From: Stratiolaelaps scimitus
Lineage: Eukaryota > Arthropoda > Arachnida > Mesostigmata > Laelapidae
Length of the DNA stretch: 64,000 bases
Direction of reading: 5' to 3'
Assembly: GCA_019614645.1 (NCBI GenBank)
Contig: JABWDB010000001.1
Coordinates: 25,661,501 to 25,725,500 of the forward strand
A program made the translations under genes and the position numbers. Positions 1-12,000 of the stretch are shown one piece after another. Under the pieces are notes generated by a model, which made no database searches, was not told where the DNA came from, and saw nothing but the letters and a program-made list of their open reading frames with translations. Numbering within the stretch: the first letter of the stretch is position 1; each line of letters starts with the position of its first letter.

Positions 1-224
1 ATGGCTATAATTGATTGTCGAGCTCAAGAAAACATTATGATTCTGGTGAAATTTTCTCAAACACTAATTGCATGGAGAGTCTTCGCGGTTGTGATTTTCA
101 TGTCAACTTTATTTAGCTGAAGTCAATGTGCGCCAATTTTAGCAAATATTCACCGTGTATTATCAAAGTCCAGGTATTAACGACATTTGCGGTCAAGTGT
201 ACCTTTACAGATTGGTGATATTCA

Positions 225-3200
225 TTATTCCGCCTCCTCGTCCTCTTTGTAGGTCTGAACATAGCGTGCGATGCCTAAAGCGATGTCTGGCATGAACGTA
301 TCCCAATCGATGTAGCTAACGTCCATCGGATATTTCTGTACAACATACGGCATAGAGACATTCACGGAAGCATACGCCAATAAACGATAACAAAACAGAT
401 GTCAATCGTTAGTTCGTCGTATTCGTCAGATCGATGAAATGTATGCATGACACGTCGATCAATGGGTTATACCGAGGATATGTACAAAAGATCAATGGGG
501 CCAGAGCAGATAAAGAAACTCCGGTATGAGTGCGCTCGAGGTTCCTTTGACAGTATTTTGCCAGTTGTACATTGAATTGCCAAGTGGGAGGACACACTAA
601 TAGGTTTTGCTAGACTTGTGAAGAATTGACATATATATATAAAACCACGGTGAACATAGTAGGTCTGTATACACAGACCAACAGGAGGCTTTGATCAGTT
701 TGACTTTTAATTGAGGAGAACACTTGGCGTTTTGCTTTGTCTAGCCAAAAATCAAGTCTTTGTTATTATTATTATTGATATGCTACGGTTACCTTGTATT
801 CTCTAGGAGATAGATGATTAGAGAGAGTGCGCACATTTTCATACTCATAGATATAGTCACTTGAAGGGAAATTGTCGAGCACGGTCGCTCTGCGGTGCGC
901 TTTGCGAGTTCTTATCAACGCATCAGAAGAGGGAGCTCCGGCACAGTCAGCATTGGCTAAAACGCGATGTTTCATCAATACAAAAACGAAAGTAATGGCA
1001 TGAATAGTAGTATGTCATCACAAATAATCGACAGAAATCACTCTTGAATAAATACCCTCATCCGTGCTTTTTCAACGTACGATCGACTCTCAGTCTCATC
1101 TACCTCAAGCTGACTTCCCATTTCGGACTACCATAAGCCGACATTTCATTCAGCTGTATTGGCCGCCATATTGTGACGGTGGATTTATCTGGTGACGTGC
1201 ACGGTCCACTACCGAAAGTCACAGGTGGAGGAGAAAATTGGGGAAAATTCACAGGAAGAAATTCCAAAGAAATACGAACTTTTAAGACATGCCCACATAT
1301 CAGTTAAGATTGCTGGGACATAGAAGAACAGCACAAGTACAAGGAATCGCCAAAGGCGACTGGTGGTAATGGACAGCGGACGATAACACACTGGCTTTTC
1401 GGATCGCGCCTCGAGTGCCGCAATTGTTCGCGTCGTCATCTCTTTGGCCAGCAGGGTAGTGCAAGTATCAACACAGTTGTACACGAGACCGCTCGATCGA
1501 TGTCTTTCCGCGCACCTCCAGCCAGCGCCTATCACAATATTGGCCGCCATATCAACAGGGATTAGACTTATCTGACTCACGGGATCCAAGACAATCGGGA
1601 TGTCGTATCCCAAATCCGCCTGGTTAAGCAATATATATAAAGAACGCGACAGTTAATAAGGATTATGCGAGATACCAGCAAGAATATTCTCACAGGAAGC
1701 ATACCAAAATCAAAGTCTACCCATCTGAACGAGAGTATATATATATATATATATATATATAGATATATTAAATATAGCCAGACCACACAGTAACTACTTA
1801 ACCTGGGCAACCACTCCGTGGAAATCGTTGAAGTTGTCGACCCATCCCCGTGCCGGATCTCGTATAGATCCGACAATGATAGGAGGCCGCACTATAGCGT
1901 GGGGCAACCCGGAGTAATGAACAAGGCTCTCAGCGTGAAACTTGGAAAACGTGAACGGGTTCTGGTGGCCGTTTAATCCGCACGCGTCTAATTCAGTCGG
2001 GTCTGTCTCGAGCAGGTCGAGGAGGTCCCTGGCTAGCTCGTGCATCAAATCAAAACAGAATAATAGCGCGCTTACCTATTTATTACAATTATAACTTTCG
2101 AGTTATAACTTAACGAAGCAAACGTAGCCAATCAATGCCGTTTAGAATACCAATCATCACTATCATGGCATCATCCATTCCACATGTTCGTGTAAATAAA
2201 GAGGGGGGCACTTTAAAAAGATGTGCATACACATATACATACGAGCAGGTATATATAGCTAAACTGGAAAACCAATGTAGTCTCCGCTTCAAACTACACA
2301 TTATAACTAGAGATAACGAGTTAGTTCACTCTTGTTTAACTGACAAATAAATAAACAAATCACAGAGATAAACCCCATCGGATTATTACGTTGTCGCTTG
2401 CAATTATTTTACCTTTTTTGCTATCCGGGGTTGTTATACGCTCCTCGATAAAGCGACGATCACATCCGCTGTACGCTGTCGATACGTAGACGAAACAGCG
2501 GAGCGCTCCCAGCACGTCGCATAATCTTAACACGTCGAAGGTGCTCAAAACGTTGCGGCGTACTGCTGCGCTGATACTGTGATCGAAACGAGTGCTTGTC
2601 GCTGAATGAATCACTATCTGTTCAAACACATTAGGGGTAGAGATGTTTGCTAAACTACTACTCCATCGAGTTGATGAGCTTGCTGTATGCCTGTATGAAG
2701 CGTACCTACGTATAACGCACACAACGTTAAAGTCGTTGAATGGCCCTTTGATAGCAACTCGTAAAATTAGCCAGAATTTATACGAATTGATCCACACCAC
2801 GGCACAAACTAGGCTAAAGAAAATGGCTAGATTTCTGCAGCATGGTGAAGACACACAGTAATGGGGAAACTCGCAGTAGTTGATCGTTGCGCAAACTGCT
2901 CCACTATCGTCTGAGTATCCCGAAGAAGGAAACACAACGAAAAGAATCTGCCATTGATAAATCGATAACAATATCTGGGAGAACCGTTCTTGCATAAAGA
3001 TTTGTTAAAGCAAATGAGAAGAAAATGATCACATAAAAGCGTCTAGCGAAATGCGGTTTCGAATCTATGACAAATGACGAGGATCAATCAGAACGCTTTA
3101 GAAATATCCATAGGTCTCGCAAACAAAAGTGCTGGCCCCCGCAAAAGGAGAAAACAGAAATATAAATCTACAGAAATTGTGAGTCGAATTTTGTGAAATC

Positions 3201-4963
3201 CGTTTGGAAATTCTCAGGCTGTTCTCGAATCAACCTTGCTTAATGGAAAAACAAAAACCTTAACCCAGGGAGCACCTATCGCCTACTTATATATATATAT
3301 ATAGCTTGTGACGAGATTTAAATGTGCCACTCTGGTGACAAAACGTAGTCCATTTTTACGATATTTGAATGTCATTAACTCGTATCACGATCAGGAATTG
3401 TACAGATTCGGCAATAAACTATTACTATACACACAAATAAATAACATTTCAAGCAACTTTGTCCGTTCTTTTGAAACCTCGAAACGCCACTTAAGTCCGG
3501 CGGTCTGATATTGGGATCGCAAATCATCCATGGTAATAACATATCGTATAAATCACATCACTCTTTCAGCGTGCGCTATCTAATAGATATAGTCGTTTAT
3601 GCTTGTTTAAGACTATGACATCTATCAAGCCAAGGCGCACTCATGACACACAACACGGCCAGCGGCAAAATACTTATTTGGTCTATGTATTCTCTGATTC
3701 TCAATTCTAGAATATGGTAGAGTTTACGTCTCACTATAATTAAATGTCCAGAAATACAAGACTAATTCGTTGGCAATGGGGCAAGTTAAGAGCATACCAG
3801 CTATGGTCAAACAAGCTTAGCCCTTTAGATGCACTTCCAAAGGAGAGCGGTCTCGTTCGCTTAAGAGCGTACCGTTACTTCATTCCGTAACACTGTAAGA
3901 TCATGGGGTTTGAGTCCCAGCAGCGGAGCGGTGATATCGCCTTCGATAGGCTGTACGCTCCTTTTCTGTTTTAATACGGCCGAAGTGAAGAGGAAATTGC
4001 CAAACAGATCTTCGATCCTTTCTTGGGCATTTCTGTCTTTTTTCTTACGAATTAGAAGATATATTTTACCAGCTCTCATCCGCAAAAGTTGGAATAGAAT
4101 GACCTGGAAAGATTGAAACAATATGGGGGTGGTGCCTTGAGTGTTTACTTGTTATCACTGGTTCAGGGTATTGCTCAACAGTGAATTGATGACCACTTTG
4201 GCTGAGCGGACAGTGGGTAAACGTAGGGGTGGACTAGAGATAATAGAATTCTTGCTTCTGGTAGGGCGGTTGGAATCCTCCAAACATAAATACAGTATAT
4301 TTCTCAAGGATTTAAGAGCTTATATCTTAGCGATGACGGCTCCAAAGCACATTGACTCCGTGACCTTTGAGGATATCTAGCAAGGAGATATGAGAACAAG
4401 TACAGCGTGTCACTTCTCAAACGCCAAACGCATATGTTTCCCAATACATACCCACATCTACGAGGATTTCGTGTTGTATGGGATTTCGTGTGGTCGTCAC
4501 AATAACTACTAAAGCCAAGAACTACGGCCAAATACGTCATTACGGCCACTGCGGACATTGAGGGAGATCTGGTAACCTATGACTCTGAACAACTGCAACA
4601 AGTATTTTGATGGCATAATGGTAAGAATTTCGATTGCCGATGCACTTGTCAACGCTGCCTTTCCAGGCTATGAGGTCGTGATTATATCCACAAGTTGAGT
4701 GCAGTTAAAAAAGCTCCAAATTATCCGATGTTACCCAGGTTAGCCGTTGGATGATGATCATTATGATCTTTGCTATCATCGTGCATGTTCAGAGGTGAGA
4801 CACTAAAGGAATAAGACAGGCACGACCTATTATTCCAAGCCACAGGCTATACCCACACATTTGGCTGATCCCCTAAGGAAGTGCTCGACGAGTGACCTAC
4901 CTTGCCAATAAAACCTGTAGCGCCCGTAAGAAGTACGGTTTGTTTCCTGTAGAAAGCCTCCAT
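225..4963 (-). CDS. Fatty acyl-CoA reductase, copy A (7 exons, catalytic Tyr replaced by Phe)
   Basis: Seven exons on the minus strand, each bounded by AG/GT: 4963-4901, 4103-3873, 2617-2413, 2032-1803, 1619-1280, 956-793 and 335-225 (stop TAA at 227-225). They encode 447 aa. The family reduces acyl-CoA to fatty alcohol with NADPH on ER or peroxisome membranes. Exon 1 carries the nucleotide-binding motif TGATGFIGK (residues 13-21). Later come YVSTAYSGCD, ESLVHYSGLPHAIVRPP, LIPVDMAANI and VYNC, all typical of NAD_binding_4/FAR proteins. A hydrophobic segment (FLVLVLFFYVPAIL) precedes the FAR_C domain, which ends with SYIDW..F..DIALGIARY. Start: the ATG at 4963 gives MEAFYRKQTVLLTG, matching the family N-terminus; the in-frame upstream ATGs are likely 5'UTR. 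Oddity: the catalytic YxxxK is FTFSK (F193, K197), so normal reductase activity is doubtful. Exon 5 uses a weak donor (AAAA|gttcgt) that was inferred from the parallel gene at 9011-13628. Confidence 0.88.
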
Positions 4964-5358
4964 CGTAATTTTGTTCGGGACCGACTCGGATTTAGTCGCA
5001 GTATATTTTGCTGGACAAATTCTGAAGTAAATGTGATCTTCTTTAGCAGTAAAGCTCGAGTGCGCTCGTTTTAAGTTTATCTGCCAATCTGACGCGTAGA
5101 GTGACGCAGGGGTTATCTTGCATGTATTTAGAAGAAAACCTTGCATACATATACAAAACGTGCATAACAATAAGAATCGTAGATGCTATTTTACAGAACA
5201 ACTCGTCTGTTTCGTAGAACAACCAAACCGCTCCCCAAAATCATCAGCGGTAACTTCGATGCTAAAAATTCAGTTAAAGACCAGAAATTTTTCAGCTAAA
5301 ATTCTAAAACACTAGTTCCATCAATAAGAGACAATAAACGATCTCGTACCAAAGCTGA

Positions 5359-5820
5359 GTGAAGGGACCACCATCACTCATCCATCATTCATTAAAATCC
5401 TCAGATGTTGGGTATATCATATTGCCGGTTTATATGCTGAAGTTTATTCTGAGAAAGGCCCACAATACTGACGCTGCCACCATAGCAAGGATCAAACATT
5501 TTCTAATGAACATCCTGCACAAGCAAAGGTCACGCACCCGATGCCCAGCACTCCGTTGTCTTCCACAGAACAGCAACTATTCCGGAGCTTACATACCCGA
5601 CTTCTCAAAGTGTGGTCTCTTGTGTAATTTGTTTCCTTGTAGGGGTCCAGCAGGAGTCTTCTCTAAAAGAATCGCGGGATTGGATGATTGTTCGTTGTTT
5701 TGCCATGAAACGTACCATGTACAATCCATAAACGAGAGTGAAGGTGAAATCTATTCGGACATCGTCGATGTTGAATTCGTATCTGTCAGTTCAGAACTGA
5801 AGGGGTACATTTCTTTCTGA
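5359..5820 (+). CDS. Unrecognised 153-codon open frame between FAR copy A and the PAN3-like gene
   Basis: This is a plus-strand open frame of 153 codons with no domain, signal peptide or repeat that I recognise. It lies in the 1.2 kb gap between the 5' end of the left reductase gene and the PAN3-like gene, where promoters for both neighbours are expected. It is cysteine-rich in the middle (CPALRC, CGLLCNLFPC). Its length is at the edge of what chance gives, and no splice or expression signal supports it. Most likely it is a chance frame. Confidence 0.12.
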   Translation: MKGPPSLIHHSLKSSDVGYIILPVYMLKFILRKAHNTDAATIARIKHFLMNILHKQRSRTRCPALRCLPQNSNYSGAYIPDFSKCGLLCNLFPCRGPAGVFSKRIAGLDDCSLFCHETYHVQSINESEGEIYSDIVDVEFVSVSSELKGYISF

Positions 5821-6128
5821 TAGGCGAGCGGAACAACGTTGAACTGAATAGGCAGGTTTGTGCACTCTAGGTTTCGATTCATTGCAAGTCACAATGGGAG
5901 AAATCTGGATATAGTTTAGAAACTCCTTGTTTTCGCATATTAGACAATGATCACTGCTCAGCGGAACAGCTGTATGAGTTGGAGACGCAGTCGGGAGACC
6001 GATCGGGGTCGATCTTGTGCTACGGAGAGCGCACAAATGTAGTTTGAAGCCCGACAAATGATAACTTCACCAAATCCACACTGAAATTCTAAAGGTCGTC
6101 CTGGAATTCTGAACGGCCTTCGCTTTCA

Positions 6129-7859
6129 ATGGCCACGCTAACTAGCCAATTGACAGCTTGGGATGAGTTATGCTTTGTGGCTAAAAGAGGCCGTGTGAGA
6201 AAAAGGAAGAAACGAGGCGCTAATAGAAAGGCTCGTACGGCGTCCTCAACGAAGATCAATATTGAAGATCTCAAACAGTTTCCACCTCTGGAGACTTCCG
6301 ATTGTCATCCACAGGGGTACGTAAACGCCGTCTCCAGCGAAGGATCGCTTCCAGTTGGGGTAACTACCCATTATCCGGTGGCGAACGGACTATGTCGAGA
6401 ATTGAACGAGATGGCCTCGCCGTTTATTGGCGGCATGCAGGGCGTGCTCGATCGTAGGACGGCTCCCCTTCAGGAAATAGGCAGTACTCCTTGCAGCACA
6501 TCGAGCCGAGACATTCACGAAACGGGGGATGTCTCTTGTTCTGTCGGAAACAACGCCCCCACAAACCAGAGCCACCCCAGTTCGCAACTCGTCGCCGACC
6601 ATCTGCGACATATAGTTCTGAAGCAACCTGAGAGATGCCGGACAACGTCCTCTATATCGCAGTCGCAAGAGGAGATGCTCGAGGACTTCATTCTATCTGA
6701 GCAGCTTGACCAGCAGCCAGGATACATCGACAACAACATGAATACGGTTTACCTGGCTAGACATCGCCGGTCAGGCGGACTTCTAGCAGTGAGGAAGGTG
6801 CATGACCGTGTACTTCGAAATACGCAGGCCGTGGATATAGCCGAGAGGTGGAAAAACGTACATCATCCAAATCTCGTTCAGCTGCACTCGATTACGACGC
6901 AACATCGTTCTAGCGAAGCCTCCCTCCTCTTCGCGTACGAATATCACCCGAACGCTCGCACACTTCATGAGTTTTTTCTCTTCGTTTCGAACGACGAAAC
7001 GATTAATGAGAAGCTGATATGGTCGTTTACGACTCAACTGGTTAGTGCTATCCGAGCCGTTCATATGGCAGATTTGGCCGTGCGAACACTCACCCCGACT
7101 AGTGTTTTGGTCTCGCCGATCGATAACTGCTCTGTCCGTATCAATTGTCTGGCAATTGCGGACGTTCTCGAAATAGCCCATGTTCAACAATTCGACTATT
7201 TGCGCCAGAGCAACTGCCAGTACCGTGCGCATCCGGATAACCAACACAAAGATATAGTGCAGCTTGGTTGGATAGTTGTCTTCATGATCGAATGCATGGG
7301 ACAGCGCGGTGGCACGCCATCCGAACAACTCTCCTGTCTGACTCATGCATTAATTTCAGGAAGGATAGGGAAGGTCGACGATATGATGCTGGCCATTGCC
7401 TCTAATCGCGTCTTTGACGAGCTGAGCGAGGTGCAAGCTCGCAAAAACGACCTTGAACGGGAAATCTGCGAGGAGTTGCAAAGCAGGCGTTTGCTCCGAC
7501 TTAGTATCTTAGTGTCTCAGGTAATCCAAGAGTGCCGCTCATCTTTGAGGGGCACAAAATACGGCGCTCACAAAATTTGGGACTCACAGAAAGATGAGGA
7601 TATGCTGCTTATCTTACTTTTTGGCGATTTTCTATTCGGAAACAAGTGTCTGTATCACGTATTCAGCACACTCAATAAGCTCGATGCTGGAACCGATGAA
7701 AAGATTCATCTTCACGGGAGTCCTCAGCTACACTCCGACAATGATATCGAAGCCCGTTCGTGTGCTTACATTGTTACCTACGCCGACATCAAATCGATTA
7801 TGTTCAGCTACTATGCGCAAATATCGGCCACTTCATCGTGTCAGCACCTATACGGATAA
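6129..7859 (+). CDS. PAN3-like pseudokinase, PAN2-PAN3 deadenylase regulatory subunit (intronless)
   Basis: A single uninterrupted frame of 576 aa. PAN3 dimerises, binds PAN2 and, through poly(A)-binding protein, directs poly(A) shortening in the cytoplasm. Visible parts: a basic stretch at residues 19-36 (KRGRVRKRKKRGANRKAR); a PAM2-like poly(A)-binding-protein motif LNEMASPF (92-99, pattern LNxxAxxF); a pseudokinase from about 200 with WKNVHHPNLVQLHSITTQH (241-259), FAYEYHPNARTLHEFF and IWSFTTQLVSAIRAVH; then LAVRTLTPTSVLV in place of a normal catalytic loop. A helical, coiled-coil-like segment spans 430-475. The C-terminal knob has W484 and the family hallmark LNKLDAGTDEKI (515-526). Vertebrate PAN3 is longer and has an N-terminal CCCH zinc finger, which is absent here. 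A few residues before LNKLDAG also appear to be missing. With no introns among multi-exon neighbours it may be an expressed retrocopy. Family assignment is strong; function is inferred. Confidence 0.87.
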   Translation: MATLTSQLTAWDELCFVAKRGRVRKRKKRGANRKARTASSTKINIEDLKQFPPLETSDCHPQGYVNAVSSEGSLPVGVTTHYPVANGLCRELNEMASPFIGGMQGVLDRRTAPLQEIGSTPCSTSSRDIHETGDVSCSVGNNAPTNQSHPSSQLVADHLRHIVLKQPERCRTTSSISQSQEEMLEDFILSEQLDQQPGYIDNNMNTVYLARHRRSGGLLAVRKVHDRVLRNTQAVDIAERWKNVHHPNLVQLHSITTQHRSSEASLLFAYEYHPNARTLHEFFLFVSNDETINEKLIWSFTTQLVSAIRAVHMADLAVRTLTPTSVLVSPIDNCSVRINCLAIADVLEIAHVQQFDYLRQSNCQYRAHPDNQHKDIVQLGWIVVFMIECMGQRGGTPSEQLSCLTHALISGRIGKVDDMMLAIASNRVFDELSEVQARKNDLEREICEELQSRRLLRLSILVSQVIQECRSSLRGTKYGAHKIWDSQKDEDMLLILLFGDFLFGNKCLYHVFSTLNKLDAGTDEKIHLHGSPQLHSDNDIEARSCAYIVTYADIKSIMFSYYAQISATSSCQHLYG

Positions 7860-9010
7860 CGCAATCAAAACCTTTTTCGACAGAACCTTATTTAATTTTT
7901 TGACAATTCTGTCTCGTCCCAGGGACAAAATTAGTTCAGCCACTTGTCTTTGGAAATTTCTGTACAACAACTGACTGGTGGGTCTTACACATTGAGTATG
8001 AACTCTCAAAGCAAGGGATTAAAGCCACAGCCAGACCCGTGGCTCGTTAGGAGAACTCGAAACCGGGGCATGTATTGAAGCGGGCTCATATAACCGCGTA
8101 CTGCTACTGCAGATGAAGCTTCCGGGAGGGTGTGAGTTGAAAAACCTGATTGGTCTTGTCGCAAATGGTCGGTCGCTCAATTCTTCCTCCAAGCTAGTGT
8201 ACTCCAATAGTGTTTTTCACAAACTGCGACATAGCATCCTGTATTTTTATGTGTATGCCATATCTTTATTAAAATGCTGCCTCTAAAAATCACCCAGGAT
8301 CCCATCTAGAAATCAAAGAATGATAAGTGACTCAAACCTATCGTTCAATGCTTTGAAGGGCCTTTTGAATGAGGGTGCCCGCCTATCGAACCGAGAATAG
8401 GCCTCGCAGGTAAAGTGTATCTTTACTCGGTGAGGCTCACTCAAATGGTCGGCCCTTGGGTCCCTCGCGTCCTGAGCGAAGCGAACAAAATAAATCGGTT
8501 GACAATCGCCGCTCAAAACCTTGCCCGGCATCGAGCACCACATTGCTCCCACCGCCACCACACATTGCGCCGACTACCATCGTTTATTAGTTTATTTATT
8601 ATATATTTGGACAAATTTTGTAACAATTTAACAACAAATTCGTTTAAACTCGTGCATTAATTTCACACACAGCTATTTCGAGTATACACGTTATTAATAT
8701 TATAGTATTATCATCATCATCACATGGCGAATACAAAATCTCACAACTGTGTTTGTCAGCAGAAACAGGCCCTATATGAGACTTATTCAGGTTCAATTCC
8801 GGTTCTTATTTGTGTCTCGAGTTACACGAGCGTTAACTTCGTCGCTTCGAGCAGGTAGTATGCATATAGAAATCGAAACTGACAACCCTCTACCGTCCAT
8901 CGAAGTCTAGCCCCGTTTTGATTTTCACTACCTGTGTCCGCTATCTTCGGATGTGATAACATGTGATACCAGTGAAGCACACGAATATGTAGCAAAAGAT
9001 TGTTTATTTT
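7860..9010. other. Intergenic, no gene seen
   Basis: This is the 3' flank shared by the PAN3-like gene (plus) and the right-hand reductase (minus), which end toward each other. The short open frames here have no recognisable domain. A (TTA/TTAT)-rich patch lies near 8580-8730. Confidence 0.6.
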
Positions 9011-12000
9011 CTATTTAAGATTTCGCGTATTCCTGAATGTTTCGGCGTAGCGCGCGACGCCGAGGGCGATGTCTGTTATGTAGAGGTTCCAGTCGATCCT
9101 CGACACGTCCACTGGATACTTCTGCTGGTTGCACACGAAAAACATGACAAAAAGGCACACAAAAATCAGAGGAATATTATTAGCTCCTTCACGTACATCG
9201 ACATACCTAAATAACCAGATCACGGTGCATAAAGAGGGGGAATATAAGAGCTGAGGCTAAGAGCTGAGGCCTGTCAGATAGGGGAACAGCTGAGGGTCAG
9301 CTCGAAAAACAATTATTTGTATATTGACAAACCAGTGCACCAGTGCACTGTTGTATTGTCAATAATGTATAATATAATGTACATTTCCTAATGGTTAGCA
9401 TAGGTAATCGCACATTACCTTCGCCTCGTTAGCAGAAAGAGTTTTAACGAGATCTGGGAGATTTTTGTACTCGAAGTCAAAGTGGGTCGTCAAGAAGTAA
9501 TCAAAGGCACTCGTTCTACGATACGCGGTACGAACTCTCGACAGCGTACGACAGCTTCGTCCTAGAAGACCGGACAGATATGCAGACAGTACAATGTTAG
9601 CTATAACGTGGGAACGTATCACGCTTGGCGTTAACGACGATAAGTCCGCCAGATTGTAATTTACTGTTCGTTACTGTCTTCAACGCAATTTTCTGTGCTT
9701 AGTCATATGTGGGGTGTGCGTATACATTTTGTTTGATTATATCATCCAGTGGCAGCCCACTAAATCGGCAGTCGTTCTCTTAGACGATTCGAAGGTGCCT
9801 ATGGATTTTGAAGAGTATTCATGTTTATGTGCAGGAACTCCGTGACTGTGTTACTGAGCTAAAGTATTCGATTGTTACCAGTTCAGCTTTTGCGGCAAAG
9901 CGCACACACTTAATTTGCCGTTTTCAATTTTATTACATTTTGCACAGCTTACTGCTAGTAAAGACTATCGAGCTTGCTAACCTGCAAACCAGTTTCGAAT
10001 ATCTGCCATCATCGCCGGGAAATAACAGAGTATCAGCAGTAGGAACAGCTGCCAAGCTCGGCTGGAAGTTGAAGAAAGTCTGCGCGAGTTCTCGGGCTTG
10101 GACGACCGTGCATCGAGTGCTGCGACCGTCTTATCTTTAAATTGTCCAGCTGATAGCGTACTTTGACCATCAGTGCAATTATACACTAACCCGCGGCCCT
10201 CAGGTTTCTCTGCGCATCTCCAGCCAGCAGCTAGGGCTATATTAGCCACCATGTCCACCGGGATTAGGTTTATGTCGATTACTGGATCCATAAGAAGAGG
10301 CAGGCTGAGTCCAAATTCGCACTAATACAACGTACGCGAAACGAAGAAATTTCATCTCATTAGTAGTTGTTTGTATATTATGCTCAACCATACGTGCATA
10401 CACACCATACAGACATCTGTATGCGTTTGCCATATTCAATCATCACGAGCCCCTTAGTTCAAGCGCCTAAAGTGGCTTTTTGCGTATGCAACAGTGAGAT
10501 TCTCCGCAGGAACAGCCAGCCTGCCCTGATGTCTCTGGGGGTCATCTGAACTGTGTTCTGGGTAACAGAATAAGAGAGGAGTATTGAGCACAATGCGAAT
10601 GCATATTGCAGATTTCTCTCCGTTATCAGTATATCAGTAGTGATCATCAGAAAAACGATCGTCTGCTTTGCATAGACAGTACGGATCTCTGGTGAACTGT
10701 ACCAACAGTGCTTGCTGTTTGCCGGATCCATTATCGCATTCAAATTGGGTTTGTTGATTTTTCCCACTGCAGAATATGTCTTTCCTAAGATACCTTGGTG
10801 TCTGGTGCTAGTGTTATTCCATTCCAAACCTTCTCACGACCAGGTGCTTCATCTTTAAAAAAATATTGCAGCTGGCAGTAGTATCAGCTGCTTAAATAGC
10901 TCGAAGGCTCCCCGAGTCATATTCCAACTTGATAACTCCTATATCGACGTATTTACCTGGGCGACAATGCCATTATAGTTGTTGAAGTTATCAACCCACC
11001 CCGGCATGGGTGTCTGCATGGATCCAACGACAAGAGGTGGACGAACAATCGCGTGAGGTAGATTGCAGTAGTGCACAAGGCTTTCGGCGTGTGACTTCGA
11101 CAGAGTGTAGCTGTTTGGGTAACCTTGCAAACTATACTCGTCCAGCACAGTCGGATTGGTATCCAGAGTCTGCAAGAGCGTTTTGGCTAATGGGAAGTAA
11201 AGTAGCGTTAATTTGAGATCTGAAATACCAGCAGTAGTTGTGTTGAGCATTCCTAAGAGGTCTAACATTTGATAAGGGCTACCAAGGGAGTGATATCTGC
11301 TAAACGTTCTTTGTGTTTTTCTGAGTTACCTTCTTTGTCGTCTGAACTCATCACGCGCTCTTCAACAAAGCGTTGGCTACAACAGCTGTACGCTGTGGAC
11401 ATGTGCACGAGTGCGCAGAGTCGTCCCATTGCCCTGGCGACACTCAACAACTCATTCGTGCTTTTCACGTTCTCACGAACAGCTGCGCTGTAGCTGAGGT
11501 CGAAACGGGTACTTGCGCTAAGATGAATCACTACCTGAAAGTAGATGAACACTCATCGTCAATTATTTATCAACGCTACAAGGAAGGAGCGTTGGAGGGG
11601 AGCCCTCGAAGATTGACCTCTTCCATCGGAAAGAATAAATGAGAAATAGAAGAGGGAATCACGCGCACAGGAGCGCGAATTGCACCGCTAAATCGTCATT
11701 GGCATAGATGCCATGCTCTGAAAGATATTTGCCCTGAAGCCTGAAGTCTTGAATCTGGCCTTGTGCTTGAAGGAATAACATTGACTTGAAGTTTGAACTT
11801 GACGTTTGAAGGCGTAACGTCAACTCGTTAACCGTGATATACTCATTAAGGCATAAGAAATATATTGTAAATATATTTATCCCTTAGACATTTATTGATA
11901 TACTATTTTTAAATACCGGCTCATGTACTCGATAGCAGTAAGCTACCTGACAGTTTTACGCTTATACCATATGTCGACGGCAAGAGTATAGTACTGCACG

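Noticed and set aside
4847..5170. Upstream in-frame start for FAR copy A (MLCTFCICMQ...)
   Set aside because: The extension has no similarity to FAR N-termini. The internal MEAFYRKQ start aligns with the paralogue's MENFYKNQ.
7594..7974. 126-codon frame overlapping the end of the PAN3-like gene
   Set aside because: Shadow of the clearly coding frame 6129-7859.
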